Below are positions 29,784 to 39,689 of a stretch of DNA of 42,467 bases, one piece after another. The position numbers were made by a program, and so were the translations under genes. Source of the stretch: Myxococcaceae bacterium JPH2 (GTDB lineage: Bacteria > Myxococcota > Myxococcia > Myxococcales > Myxococcaceae); contig JAEMGR010000033.1 of NCBI GenBank assembly GCA_016458225.1, positions 1 to 42,467 on the forward strand, written 5' to 3'. Numbering within the stretch: the first letter of the stretch is position 1; each line of letters begins with the position of its first letter. Under the pieces are notes generated by a model. It searched no databases. It saw nothing but the letters and a program-made list of their open reading frames with translations, and was not told where the DNA came from.

Positions 29784-32700
29784 GAATGGGCGAGCTGCTT
29801 GCCGAGCTGAACCGGCGAGGACTCGAGGTCTGGGCGGAGGGTGACCTCTTGCGGCTTCGCGGCCCGAAGGGCGCCGCGGGCGACGACCTGCGCAAGGTCC
29901 TGGCCGAGCACAAGGGCGAGCTGTTGGAGCTGCTGCGCGAGCGCCATCGGGTCCGCGAGGTGCAACCCATCACCCGCGCGCCTCGTGACAAGCCCGCGCC
30001 GCTCTCGTTCGGCCAGCAGCGGCTGTGGTTCCTGGATCAGCTGGAGCCGGGCAGCTCCACCTACAACCTCGCGCTGCCGATGCGCGTGGAGGGCGCGCTC
30101 GACACCGACCTCCTGGAGCGCTGCTTCACGGAGATTATCCAGCGCCACGAGATCCTCCGCACGTACTACGCGGAGGAGGAGGGCGTTCCGGTTCAGATCG
30201 TGGACCCCGACCCTCGGCTCGAGTTCCGCGTGCTGTCCGAGGAGACGGTGCTCGCGCTCTGCCCCGAGGGCCTGGAGGCCTACCTGCATCGCGAGGGGCA
30301 GCGTCCCTTCGAGCTGAGCCGTGACGCGATGCTGCGGGTGCTCGTCATCACGCAGGGGACCCAGGGCCAGCTCGTCCAGGTGTGCATGCACCACATCGCG
30401 GCGGATGTCTGGGCGCGCGGCATCATCATCCGGGAGCTGATGATGCTGTACGCGGCCTTCTCCCAAGGAGAGCCGTCGCCGTTGCCGCCGCTGGAGCTCC
30501 AGTACTCCGACTTCGCCGTCTGGCAGCGCGGCTACCTGGTGGGCGAGGTGCGCCAGGGGCTGGTGGACTACTGGCGCAAGCAGCTCGCGGGCCTGTCTCC
30601 GCTGCAGGAGCTGCCCACGGACCATCCGCGCCCGCGCGTGCAGACCTTCGCGGGAGGCGAGGTCCGCTTCGATATCGAGCCTGAGCTGGCCGAGGGGCTC
30701 AAGGCGCTCGGCCATGCGGCGAACACCACGCCCTTCGTGAGCATGCTGGGCGCGTTCTTCGTCCTGCTCCACCGCTTGTCGGGCCGCGAGGACCTGGCCC
30801 TGGGCGCCAACTCCATCAACCGCGGCCGCGCGGAGCTGGAGCCCCTGGTCGGCTTCTTCGTCGACAACCTGGTGATGCGCGTGGACCTGAGCGGGCGGCC
30901 CAGCTTCCACACGGTGCTGGAGCGCGTTCGCGAAGTGGTGCTGGGCGCGTTCGCGCACCAGGATCTGCCGTTCGACCTGCTCGTCGAGGAGCTCAAGCCC
31001 CCGCGCAACCTGGGCTTCAATCCCTTGTTCCAGACGGTGTTCTCGTGGACGCGGGAGGCGGGCGGATTCTCGAACCCCGCCGGCGCGAAGATTCTGCCGC
31101 TCGAGTTCGAGACGACGGCCTCCCGGTTCGACCTCAACTTCTTCGCCGAGGACCACGGCGATCGCCTGACGGGGCGCATCGTCTTCAATCGCGAGCTGTT
31201 CGAGCGCGAGACCATCCAGCGCTACGTCGCGTGCTTCCTCACGCTGATGCGGGCGCTGGTGGCGGAGCCTCATCGCCCGGTGGCGGAGCTGCCCCTGGTG
31301 CCGGTGGCCGAGCGGGCCCGCTTGCTCCTCGAGTGGAACGACACCCGCGCCGCGCCGCCTCGCGCGGAGTGCCTGCACGCGCTCTTTGAAGCCCGCGCGG
31401 CCCGCACCCCGGACGCGTGCGCGCTGGTCCTCGGAGATTCGGAGCTCACCTACGGCGAGCTGGATCAGCAGAGCGACCGCCTCGCCGCGCAGCTCCAGAC
31501 GTTGGGCGTGGGACCGGAGAAGGTCGTGGGCGTCTGCCTGGACCGGGCACCACGACTCATCGTGGGCCTGCTCGCGGTGCTCAAGGCGGGCGGCGCGTTC
31601 CTCCCGTTGGATCCCGACGAAGCCCCCGAGCGCCTGCGCCGCATCCTCACGGACGCGCGCCCGCACGTGCTGCTCGCCTCGGGCGAGGTCCCCGGCGCGG
31701 AAGGCCTGACGGTGGTCCTCCTGGATGACGAGGGCACGGGCCTGCCGAATGCCACGGGGCGCCGCCTGCGCCGCGACGTCACCGCGGAGAACCTCGCGTA
31801 CATCCTCTACACCTCGGGTTCCACCGGGCAGCCCAAGGGCACCCAGGTGACGCACGCGAGCATCGTCAACTACCTGCGCTGGAGCGTGGAGGCGTACCGG
31901 CTCCCCGAGGGCTCGGGCAGTCCGGTGCTCGGCTCCATCAGCTTCGATGGAACGCTCACCAGCCTCTTCGCGCCGCTGCTGGCGGGGCGCGCCTTGTTCC
32001 TGCTTCCCCGCGGACAGGAACTGGAGCTGCTCGCCTCCCGCGAGTACCCCGAGCAAGGCCTGAGCTTCATCAAGATGACGCCCTCGCACCTGCGGGCGTT
32101 CGAGGGACTGGGCCGCGCGCGCGAGGTGCTGGAGCGCACGCACGCGGTCGTCCTCGGCGGCGAGGGGCTCCACGGCGGAGACCTCGCGCGCTGGCGGGAG
32201 CTGGGGCTCTCCACGCGCGTCATCAACGAGTATGGCCCCACCGAGGCGGCCGTGGCCTGCTCGTTCTTCGACGTGCCCCGCACGGACGCGCCGCTGCCGG
32301 AGCGCATCCCCATTGGTCGACCCATCACCCACACCCAGCTCTACATCCTGGATCGCCAGGGGCAGCTGGTTCCGCCGGGCGTGCCCGGTGAGCTGTACAT
32401 CGGAGGGGCGGGCCTCGCGCGGGGCTACCTCGGGCGCCCGGACCTGACGGCGGAGCGGTTCGTCCCCCATCCCTTCGCGGGCGAGCTGCCCGGGCAGTCC
32501 GGCGCCCGCCTGTACCGCACCGGAGACGTGGCGCGGCACCTGCCCGACGGGAACATCGAGTACCTGGGCCGGCTGGATGATCAGCTCAAGATTCGCGGCC
32601 ACCGGGTGGAGTCCGGCGAGGTCGAGTCCGCGCTCGCCCGTCATCCGCAGGTGGTCCACGCCGCGGTGGTGCTGCACCGCGCGCCGGGCGAGTCGCCGCG

Positions 32701-34090
32701 CCTGGTGGCCTACGTCCAGCCCACGCCTCCGAAGCCAGGAGACGCCGAGGACCTGGAGGTGGCGCTGCGACGGTTCCTCCAGGGACAGCTCCCCGAGTAC
32801 ATGTGGCCGTCGAGCTTCCTGGTGCTGCCCGAGCTGCCGCTCACGCCCAGCGGCAAGGTCGACCGCAAGGCATTGCCCGCGCCGCGTCCGCGCGACGCCG
32901 GCCTCGGCGTGCGGTCGGAGGCGCGCACCGAGACGGAGCGCCAGCTGGAGCCGCTGTTCCGTGAGCTGCTCGGACTCGACGCGGTGGCCCCCGACGCGAG
33001 CTTCTTCGAGCTGGGCGGACACTCCCTGCTCGCCATCCAGCTCATCGCGCGCATCCGGAGCACGCTCGGCGTGGACGTTCCGCTCAACGAGGTCTTCGAG
33101 CGACCGACCATCGAGGGCCTCGCTCAATGGCTCACGCGGGCGGATCGTCCGACCGCGCTCGCGGTGCGCCTGCCCGACTGCGTGGTGGCGCTCAAGCCTT
33201 GGGGCAGCAAGCCGCCGCTCTTCTGCACACCGCCGTCCGCGGGCAGCCCGGCGGTGTATGTCTCACTCGCGCGCCAGCTGTCTCCGGAGCAGCCGCTGTA
33301 TGGCTTTCAGATGCCCGGGGTCACGGACGAGAAGCCGGCCCTGGCTTCCATCGAGGAGACCGCCGCGCTCTTCATCGACGGCATGCGGCAGGTCCAGCCG
33401 CAGGGGCCCTATCGCATCGCGGGCTGGTCCTACGGCGGCATCGTCGCCTGTGAGATGGCCCGGCAACTGGAGGCCCAGGGCGAGCACGTCGCGCTGCTGG
33501 CGTTGATCGACGGCGCATCGCTGGACCGCAAGGCCGCGCAAGACAGCCATGACGTGAAGGAAGCCGTCAGCACGGGCTCGCAGCTCGTGAAGGTGCTGGT
33601 CGAGACGCCGCTGCCGCGCGACTACGCGAGCCTGAAGCTCGTGGGCGAGTGGATGGGCATCAGCCTGCCCGACGCTCCCGGCGAGCTGCTCCGGCGCGAC
33701 GCGGACGGCCGTCGCAGCTACCTCCGGCGCTTCCTCCGCGACGTCCGGCGCACAGCGCGAAACATGCTCGTCACCCTGCGCGCGGAGCGCTCGTACACCT
33801 TCTCCTCGTACGAGGGCCACGCCACGCTGTTCCGCGCGGGGCCGTCACGTCCGGGCAAGGATTCACTCGTCGAGAGCGTGCGCCGCTTCGCGCGCTCCGG
33901 CGTGGAAGTCATCAGCGTGCCGGGCAATCACATGACCCTCATCATGGATGAGCGGAACGTGACGGTCCTCGCGCAACACCTGCAGAACTGTCTGGATGAG
34001 GTGGCCGTCGCGCTCGCCAGACAGGAACCCCGCCGGACCGAGCCCACGCTGACTCGGTGGACCGGTTCTTCCTCGAAGGAGGTCGCGTGA
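29780..34090 (+). CDS. NRPS termination module: TubC docking - C - A(asparagine-like) - PCP - TE
   Basis: 1436 residues; ATG overlaps the previous stop. TubC docking domain about 1-55. C domain about 70-480: FGQQRLWFLDQL and the catalytic HHIAAD (H204, H205, D209), but the usual Gly after Asp is Val. A domain about 520-1020 with TSGSTGQPKG, NEYGPTEA and SGKVDRK. The specificity code read by hand is D-G-T-K-V-G-E-V-A-K, one or two conservative steps from the textbook Asn code DLTKLGEVGK, so asparagine is predicted. PCP GGHSLL (Ser 1082). Type I TE about 1140-1420 with GWSYGG (Ser 1217), LIDGA and GNHMT (His 1384). It would condense Asn with the polyene acyl chain and release it. As the only TE in the window, it marks the end of the first assembly line even though PKS genes continue downstream. 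Confidence 0.93.
34076..34083 (+). promoter_or_regulatory. Strong ribosome binding site that sets the patatin gene start
   Basis: AAGGAGGT lies 6 bases before the ATG at 34090, inside the last codons of the NRPS gene, whose TGA shares one base with that ATG. This is the best ribosome site in the window. It rules out the in-frame ATG at 34057 as the likely start. Confidence 0.8.
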
Positions 34091-35193
34091 TGCCGCACCG
34101 GATTCTCGCATTGGATGGAACGCCCGTGTCTGGGGGCGAGGGGTATGTCTCGGCAGGCATGCTGGGCGCGTTGCGCCAGCTGCTCGACGAGAGTGGAGAT
34201 TCACGAGCGCTGCTCAACCAGGTGGACATGTTCGTGGGCACCTCCGCGGGCTCGTTCAACGCGGCGTTCTTCGCCAGCGAGGCGGACCCGGACCGGGCCT
34301 TCGACAAGAGCCTCCAGTTCTGGGGAGAGGTCGTCTCCATGAACAAGAAGGGCGTCTCCCTGGCCCGCACCGTCCGGGCGCTGATGGGAGGCAGCTCGCT
34401 GCTGGATTCGAGCTACATGCGCGACTTCTTCTCCAGCTACTTCGGGCCCAACCTGAAGCTGGGAGACCTGAAGCGCAAGGTCGTCATTCCCTCGTTCCAA
34501 CTGGATGGCAACCGGGGCGTCGTGCGCGCCTGGAAGGCCAAGGTGTTTCACAACACGGGCTCGGCCAACGACCCGGACATGAACGAGCTGGTGGTGGATG
34601 TCTTGATGCGCAGCGGCTCTCCGCCGATGTCGTATCCCATCTACCAGGGCATCCGGGAGAAGGGCAGCGGCTACGTGGATGGCGGGGTGTATGCGAACAA
34701 CCCCTCGCTGATTGGCCTCGCGCAGATCATCAACGACGCGTCTCGCAAGTCCAAAGAGGAGAAGCTGGAGACGTTGGAGTCGGACGCGCCCGACCTGAGC
34801 AACATCCTGCTGCTGTCCATGGGCAACGGTGTCATGCCCAGCTACCTCGACCCCAAGTTCCGCGATGGCACGGCCAACTGGGGCTTCAGTGAGTGGCTGC
34901 TCGACCTGCGCGACCCCATGGTCCTGGTGAAGATGCTGCTCGATTCCGGCTCGGACGCCGTGCACTACCAGTGCCGGATGATTCTCCGGAAGCAGTACCT
35001 CCGGCTGAATCCTCCGGTGGAGAAGAGCCTGTCCGCCACCGACCTGGAGCAGGTCGACAAGGTGCTCGTCCAACTCCTGAGCCAGCAGTCCACGCAGGAC
35101 CTCCTCCAGCGCACGCGCGTGTGGTTGCAGCGCTCCGGCTGGCTCGGAGGCGCCGCGGCCGCGGAGCCCCAACCCGCGTCCAAGGTGGGCTGA
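34090..35193 (+). CDS. Patatin-like phospholipase/acyl hydrolase
   Basis: 367 residues from ATG 34090. Patatin fold: an N-terminal LALDG followed by a Gly-rich turn (GGEGYVSAG) as oxyanion loop, the nucleophile elbow GTSAG (Ser about residue 55) and the catalytic Asp in VDGGVYANNP (about 198). These form the Ser-Asp dyad of patatins. No signal peptide or membrane segment is seen, so it is probably cytosolic. The family hydrolyses acyl esters of lipids; here it is embedded in the operon directly after the TE-containing NRPS. It could act as an editing hydrolase for stalled chains, an acyl-transferring or lipid-tailoring enzyme, or a self-protection factor; the sequence does not decide. The C-terminal tail is Ala-rich and probably disordered. 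Confidence 0.85.
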   Translation: MPHRILALDGTPVSGGEGYVSAGMLGALRQLLDESGDSRALLNQVDMFVGTSAGSFNAAFFASEADPDRAFDKSLQFWGEVVSMNKKGVSLARTVRALMGGSSLLDSSYMRDFFSSYFGPNLKLGDLKRKVVIPSFQLDGNRGVVRAWKAKVFHNTGSANDPDMNELVVDVLMRSGSPPMSYPIYQGIREKGSGYVDGGVYANNPSLIGLAQIINDASRKSKEEKLETLESDAPDLSNILLLSMGNGVMPSYLDPKFRDGTANWGFSEWLLDLRDPMVLVKMLLDSGSDAVHYQCRMILRKQYLRLNPPVEKSLSATDLEQVDKVLVQLLSQQSTQDLLQRTRVWLQRSGWLGGAAAAEPQPASKVG

Positions 35194-35239
35194 AGCCCGC
35201 GGTCCGTACCCGAGCGTGAGTGAACACAGGAGCCGTGGA

Positions 35240-36313
35240 ATGACGCGCATCATCCTTGTCACGGGAAGTGGCGGAGTCGGAAAGACAACCGTGGCGGCCG
35301 CGACCGGCCTCGCTGCCTCGCGCCGAGGCACGCGAACGCTGGTGCTGTCTTTTGACCAAACGCGGGGCCTCCGCGACGCGCTCGGCCAGGACGCGCACCT
35401 GGACATCCAGACCCTCGACGTCCACGCCGAGCTGGCGCGTGGCTGGAACGAGGGGCGGGGCGACATCGCCACGCTCCTGGGCGGAGGACTGGAGGGCGTG
35501 ACGGCCGAAGAGGTGGCGCTCGCGCCGGGCCTGGATGAGCTGCTCGCGCTGCTCCTCCTGGAGGAGCACGTTCGCTCGGGGCGCTACGCGTTGATCATCG
35601 TGGACGGGCCCTCGTTCGGCGCGGCGCTGCGCTTCGTGAGCGGCCCGGCCTCCCTGGGCTGGTACGTGCGGCGCTGGGCTGGCCCCGAGCGGAGCGTCCG
35701 CTGGGCCCGAGGGAACGTCGAGGCCCTCGCCCGGGTGCGCGATCGCCTGGGCGCGCTCGAGGCGCTGCTGCGCGATCCCGAGGTGACCACCCTTCGACTG
35801 GTGACGGCTCCCCGCGCCGGCGCGGTCGAGGAGGTGCGTCGGGCGTACTCGGCCTTCTGTCTCCAGGGGCTCTGTGTGGACGGCCTGGTGGTCAACCACC
35901 TCGGCTCCGCTCCGGCGGAGGACCTTGCTCGGACGCTCCAGGCGCAGGTCGAGCCGCTCCAGGTGGTCGAAGTGCCCCGGCAGTCCGCCGAGGTCGTGGG
36001 CCCCGAAGCGCTCATGGCCTTCGCCCGGCTGCTGCACGCGGACGGGGACCCCACCGGGGCCCGCGTCGCCTCGCCCGCGCTGGGGATCCGCAAGGACGCG
36101 GTGGATGTGTATTGCCTGGAGCTCCACCTGCCTTTCGCGACGCGAGACGAAGTCCATCTCTCGCGTCGTGAGGCGGAGCTGGTCATCCAGGTGGGTGACT
36201 TCCGGCGCAATGTCTTGCTTCCGCGCATGGTCGCCGCATTGGCGACCACGGGAGCCCGGCTGGAAGGAAACAGACTGATGGTGAGCTTTCAACCTGAGAG
36301 GAAAGACACATGA
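35240..36313 (+). CDS. ArsA/GET3-family ATPase with C-terminal HSP20-like domain
   Basis: 357 residues. An in-frame GTG lies at 35216, but AGGAG at 35228-35232 sits 7 bases before the ATG at 35240, so the latter is chosen. Residues 1-260 are a deviant-Walker P-loop ATPase: GSGGVGKTT at about 9-17, a switch-like SFDQTRG, and LIIVDGPS. The last about 70 residues (from DVYCLELHLPF to the end) resemble the small HSP20-like domain found fused to bacterial ArsA-type ATPases. No partner ArsB pump, arsenic operon or CxC metal site is seen. Known family roles are metalloid export and client-protein delivery. In this operon a chaperone-like task on the megasynthases or their product is more plausible than arsenic resistance, but this is inference. 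Its stop overlaps the start of the next small gene (ATGA), suggesting the two products work together. Confidence 0.83.
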   Translation: MTRIILVTGSGGVGKTTVAAATGLAASRRGTRTLVLSFDQTRGLRDALGQDAHLDIQTLDVHAELARGWNEGRGDIATLLGGGLEGVTAEEVALAPGLDELLALLLLEEHVRSGRYALIIVDGPSFGAALRFVSGPASLGWYVRRWAGPERSVRWARGNVEALARVRDRLGALEALLRDPEVTTLRLVTAPRAGAVEEVRRAYSAFCLQGLCVDGLVVNHLGSAPAEDLARTLQAQVEPLQVVEVPRQSAEVVGPEALMAFARLLHADGDPTGARVASPALGIRKDAVDVYCLELHLPFATRDEVHLSRREAELVIQVGDFRRNVLLPRMVAALATTGARLEGNRLMVSFQPERKDT

Positions 36314-36741
36314 CTTCGCAGAACAAGCGTTTGCCCAAGGGATTCTTTCGCCTGGAGACCCAACCCGAGGAAGGGGCACAGGTCGCCGGCTTCGTTGACG
36401 CGGTCATCCCCGGAGGGCGCGGCTTCGTGCAGCAGCTCTACCGCGCCAAGAGGGACTTCCTCCAGGGCGTGTCTCACTTGCTCGACGCGCAGATTCACGA
36501 GCTGGAGCACATCGACACGGCCATTCAGGACGACGCGCGCTCGGCGGGCGCCGAGGCCGGCGGCGAGCGGCGCCTCAGCCCGCGTATGAAGACCCTCAAG
36601 CAGTTGATGGAGGAGGCCACGCGCATGCGCGGCTCGGCGTCCAAGCAGAACGAGGCTCCGCCACAGGCGCAGGCCCAGGCGCCGCAGAAGCCCGCCGCGC
36701 CAGCCCCGGCCACCGCGCCGGAGAAGATCAAGCTCACCTAG
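36310..36741 (+). CDS. Small helical protein of unknown function, coupled to the ArsA-like ATPase
   Basis: 143 residues; I do not recognise the family. The ATG overlaps the ATPase stop and is preceded by AGAGGAAAG. The central region (about 25-75) has heptad-like leucines and charged residues (FVQQLYRAKRDFLQGV, LLDAQIHELEHID) and is probably a two-helix or coiled-coil segment. A second basic helix (about 85-105) follows. The last about 40 residues are low-complexity Ala/Pro/Gln and likely disordered. No signal peptide, transmembrane segment, cysteine cluster or catalytic motif. Because it is translationally coupled to the ATPase, an adaptor or partner role is the best guess. It lacks the leader/core layout expected of a RiPP precursor. 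Confidence 0.75.
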   Translation: MTSQNKRLPKGFFRLETQPEEGAQVAGFVDAVIPGGRGFVQQLYRAKRDFLQGVSHLLDAQIHELEHIDTAIQDDARSAGAEAGGERRLSPRMKTLKQLMEEATRMRGSASKQNEAPPQAQAQAPQKPAAPAPATAPEKIKLT

Positions 36742-36781
36742 CGCCAGCGAGCCGTTGAACGACCACGACGTTCTTTCGCCC

Positions 36782-36803
36782 CGTGGGAGCCCAGCGCCCC
36801 ACG
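36782..36803 (+). other. Weak hairpin in the widest gap of the plus operon
   Basis: CGTGGG (36782-36787) and CCCACG (36798-36803) can pair with a 10-nt loop, within the 90-bp gap 36742-36831. The stem is short with no U-tract. It could be a weak attenuator or chance. A TTGAAC hexamer near 36754 has no convincing -10 partner, so an internal promoter is possible but unsupported. Confidence 0.25.
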
Positions 36804-36831
36804 CGAGGCGTCCAGTGAGGAGGCAGTCGGG

Positions 36832-39669
36832 ATGGCACACGAGGCAACGGGCCGGATTCTCGCGGAGCGGCTCGCCGCGCTATCACCCGAAAGACGCGCG
36901 TTGTTGGAGCTGGCGCTGAAGTCTCGCGGGACGGCGACGTCCGGCGAGGCACCCAGCGCTCGGGGCCGCGCACTCACCCTGGATGCGTTCTTCCGCGCCC
37001 AGGCGGAGCAGGGCGGGGGCACGGTGGGCGCGTTCCCAACGCTCGCCCTGCTCGGGGAAGTCATCCCCGCGTTCTCCTGGCTGGACGCGGCGCGCGGGGC
37101 GGCCTCCGGCGCGCAGGCCGTGCTCCTCGCCGAGGCGCACCGGGAGCTGCGCGGCGCGCTCTTCCGGAACGTGGACCTCACGCGCTGCGAGCGCATCCTG
37201 GGCTTCGGAGCGGGGCAGGGGCAGGAACTCGTGGCGCTCGCGCGCCGCACGGCGACGCACCACCTCGTCGGGCAGGCCTCCTCCGCCGCCGAGGTGGAGT
37301 CCACGCGCCAGCTCGTGCGCAGCCACGGCCTCGAAGACCGTGTCGCCACCACCACCGAAGCACTCGGGGGGGAGGCCGCCGGTGAGCCGTTCGATCTGGC
37401 CTTCGGGCTGGAGGCGCTGCGCCAGACGGAGGATCGCTCGGCGCTCTTCTCTGCCCTCGGCAAGCGCGTGAAGGAAGGGGGCCAGCTGGTCCTGGGTGAC
37501 CTCTTCCTTCGCACCCGCCTGTCGCTCCCTCACGTCGAGCGACTGGGCCTGCCGCTCCTGGACGAGCTGTGCGCGGACCTCTCCGCCCATGGCTTCCTCA
37601 TCGAGGACTGCGTGGACGCGGCGCGCGAGGCCGCGAACTACCTCCACGCGCCGGGCCTGGAGGCGCAGCTCCAGCGGCTGGGTTGGGCGGCGGATGATGT
37701 CCGGACCGAGGTCGCGCGGGCCCACGAGGCGCTCGCGGGATTGCTCGCGGGAGACGCCGTCTCGTACCTGCTGTTGACCGCGCGCAAGCAGTCCAAGCTG
37801 GAGGCGTCCCAGCTCGAAGCCCAGAACCGCGAGCGGCTCATGCGTGCCCCGCGCTACGCGGAGCTGCCGCACACGTGGCTGTACGCGCCGCGCTGGCGGC
37901 CCGCTCCGGAGCGCGCGAGCGAACCCGAGACGGAGGCCGCGCCCAAGCCTGTTCACTGTCTGCTCTTCGCGGACCGGGGGGGCGTGGCGGAGGCGCTGGC
38001 GCGGCACATCGAGGCGGCTGGCGGACGGTGCACGCTCGTGCGCGCCGGTACCTCATTCCGCTCGGTCGGCGCGGGCGGATACGAAGTCGCCCCGCGCGCG
38101 CCCGAGTCCTTCCATCAGCTCATGGCTTCGCTCACCGCCGCCGGCCTCACGCCGTCGCATGCGGTGTACCTGTGGAACCTGGACGCCCCTCGGCCCGAAG
38201 CGCTGTCGGTCCTCGAGCTTCAGGACGAGGCGCTCGATGGTTGCGGCGCGGTGCTGTACCTCACCCAGGCGCTGCTCAAGAGCGGCTCCGCGTCGCCCTC
38301 GCTCTGGGTCGTCACCCGCGGGGCGCAGCGCCTGGAGGAGCGGGGCGAGCTGCCCGGACTGGTGGGCGCTCCGCTGTGGGGCCTGGGCAAGGCCATCGCG
38401 TATGAGCACCCCGAGCTGGATTGCCGTCGCGTGGACCTCGACCCCAGTCGGGATGTCGAGTCCGCCGCGCTCGGGCTCTGGACGGAGCTGCGCGGTGGAG
38501 CGCGCGAGGACCAGGTCCTGTTCCGCGAGGGAGGCCGGCACGTGCTGCGGCTCGTTCGCCATCGCCAGTGGGATTGGGAGGGAGTGGGGCGCTGGTCGTT
38601 CCGCGCGGACGCCACGTATCTCGTGACGGGCGGACTCGGAGGACTCGGGCTGATGGTGGCCCGCTGGATGGTGGAGCACGGCGCGCGCCACCTCGTGCTG
38701 CTCGGGCGCAAGCGCGCCAGCGACGTGTCCACCCAGGAGGTGGGCGAGATGCGCGCCCGAGGCGCGACCATCGTCTCGCTCGCGGGCGTCTCGGTGGACT
38801 CGGACCTCGACTTCGTGATGACGGGCATCTCCAAGCGCATGCCTCCCTTGCGCGGCGTCATCCACGCGGCGACGGAGGTCGATGACGGCATCCTCGTGCA
38901 CCAGACGCGTGAGCGCATGGGGCGCGTGTTCGCGGCGCAGGTCGCGGGCGCGTGGAACCTCCACCGCTGGCTGGCGGGCAGGCCGCTCGATTTCTTCCTC
39001 TCGCTGTCGTCCTCGACGTCGCTGCTCGGGGGCTCGGGGCAGACGAACCACCTGGCGGCCACGGCCTTCCTGGATGGCTTCGCCGAGTACCGCCGCTCGC
39101 TGGGACAACACGCCCAAAGCTCCAGTTGGAGCGCGTGGATGCAGCCAGGTGACGAAGCCCTCCAGGCCCTGGATGCGCGCATGCGCAAGAAGGGCGTGGG
39201 CATGCTGCCCGCCGAGCGCGCCTTCTCCGTGCTGGAGCAGGTCTTCGGGCCCGTGCCCGCGGTGGTGGGCGTCATGCCCATCCACTGGCCGACCTTCATC
39301 AGCGGACTCCCGGGCGATGCCCTGCCGCCGTTGTTCGAGGACTTCTGGGGCGGCTCGGACGCGGCTCGGAGTGACGCGAGCGGGCGTCGCGAGCTGCTGC
39401 GCCACGTGCGGAGCGGCTCGCGCGAGGAGGGCCGCGCGGCGGTGCTCGACTGGTTCCGCGCGAGGATCGCGCGAGTGCTGGAGCTGGGCGCCTCCCAGCT
39501 CCCCGAGCCCGAGCAGACGTTGCACGAGCTGGGCCTCGATTCGTTGATGGGCGTGGAGCTGAAGAAGCTGTTGCACAGCGAGCTTCGCGTCGAGTTCCCC
39601 CTTCAGGAGCTGCTGTCCGGCAAGAGCATCGGTGAGCTGTCGGACTCCCTCTACCTGGCGCTGCGCTGA
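36832..39669 (+). CDS. KS-less PKS protein: degenerate C-methyltransferase - degenerate KR - ACP
   Basis: 945 residues; GAGGAG lies about 8 bases before the ATG. N-terminal LSPERRALLELAL helix. Residues about 50-330 align by eye with the C-methyltransferase domain of CurJ-type modules (HRELRGALFRNVDL, then AREAANYLHAPGLEAQL and SYLLLTARKQS). Motif I reads LGFGAGQGQE (G124-G130), where active relatives as I recall have LDFGCGYGS, and the usual FEVAHH has become LEALRQ, losing the His pair. KR about 590-770 keeps GGLGGLG and the Ser, but the Lys of PKVxGAWN is Gln, and Tyr and Asn of NYAAAN are His 740 and Thr 744. The ACP is sound (GLDSL, Ser 904). There is no KS, AT or DH, so this is the C-terminal half of a module with an intact carrier and two apparently dead tailoring domains. 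It may serve as a carrier scaffold, perhaps for the radical SAM enzyme next door. Confidence 0.85.
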   Translation: MAHEATGRILAERLAALSPERRALLELALKSRGTATSGEAPSARGRALTLDAFFRAQAEQGGGTVGAFPTLALLGEVIPAFSWLDAARGAASGAQAVLLAEAHRELRGALFRNVDLTRCERILGFGAGQGQELVALARRTATHHLVGQASSAAEVESTRQLVRSHGLEDRVATTTEALGGEAAGEPFDLAFGLEALRQTEDRSALFSALGKRVKEGGQLVLGDLFLRTRLSLPHVERLGLPLLDELCADLSAHGFLIEDCVDAAREAANYLHAPGLEAQLQRLGWAADDVRTEVARAHEALAGLLAGDAVSYLLLTARKQSKLEASQLEAQNRERLMRAPRYAELPHTWLYAPRWRPAPERASEPETEAAPKPVHCLLFADRGGVAEALARHIEAAGGRCTLVRAGTSFRSVGAGGYEVAPRAPESFHQLMASLTAAGLTPSHAVYLWNLDAPRPEALSVLELQDEALDGCGAVLYLTQALLKSGSASPSLWVVTRGAQRLEERGELPGLVGAPLWGLGKAIAYEHPELDCRRVDLDPSRDVESAALGLWTELRGGAREDQVLFREGGRHVLRLVRHRQWDWEGVGRWSFRADATYLVTGGLGGLGLMVARWMVEHGARHLVLLGRKRASDVSTQEVGEMRARGATIVSLAGVSVDSDLDFVMTGISKRMPPLRGVIHAATEVDDGILVHQTRERMGRVFAAQVAGAWNLHRWLAGRPLDFFLSLSSSTSLLGGSGQTNHLAATAFLDGFAEYRRSLGQHAQSSSWSAWMQPGDEALQALDARMRKKGVGMLPAERAFSVLEQVFGPVPAVVGVMPIHWPTFISGLPGDALPPLFEDFWGGSDAARSDASGRRELLRHVRSGSREEGRAAVLDWFRARIARVLELGASQLPEPEQTLHELGLDSLMGVELKKLLHSELRVEFPLQELLSGKSIGELSDSLYLALR

Positions 39670-39676
39670 ATCCTTC

Positions 39677-39683
39677 AAAGGAG
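39677..39683 (+). promoter_or_regulatory. Ribosome binding site deciding a GTG start
   Basis: AAAGGAG lies 6 bases before the GTG at 39690. An ATG at 39688 overlaps it but is in another frame. The GTG frame carries the radical SAM protein, so GTG is the true initiator. Confidence 0.75.
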
Positions 39684-39689
39684 CTGGAT

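Noticed and set aside
35216-35239. Earlier GTG start for the ArsA-like ATPase
   Set aside because: The ribosome site AGGAG at 35228-35232 is correctly spaced for the ATG at 35240 and would lie inside the longer reading.
35240-36313. Arsenic resistance function for the ATPase
   Set aside because: No ArsB, ArsR, ArsC or metal-binding cysteines nearby; the HSP20-like tail and operon context point elsewhere.
36310-36741. Small protein as the RiPP precursor for the radical SAM enzyme
   Set aside because: It is 143 residues with a helical middle and an Ala/Pro/Gln tail, has no leader/core layout, and is coupled to the ATPase, not to the radical SAM gene.
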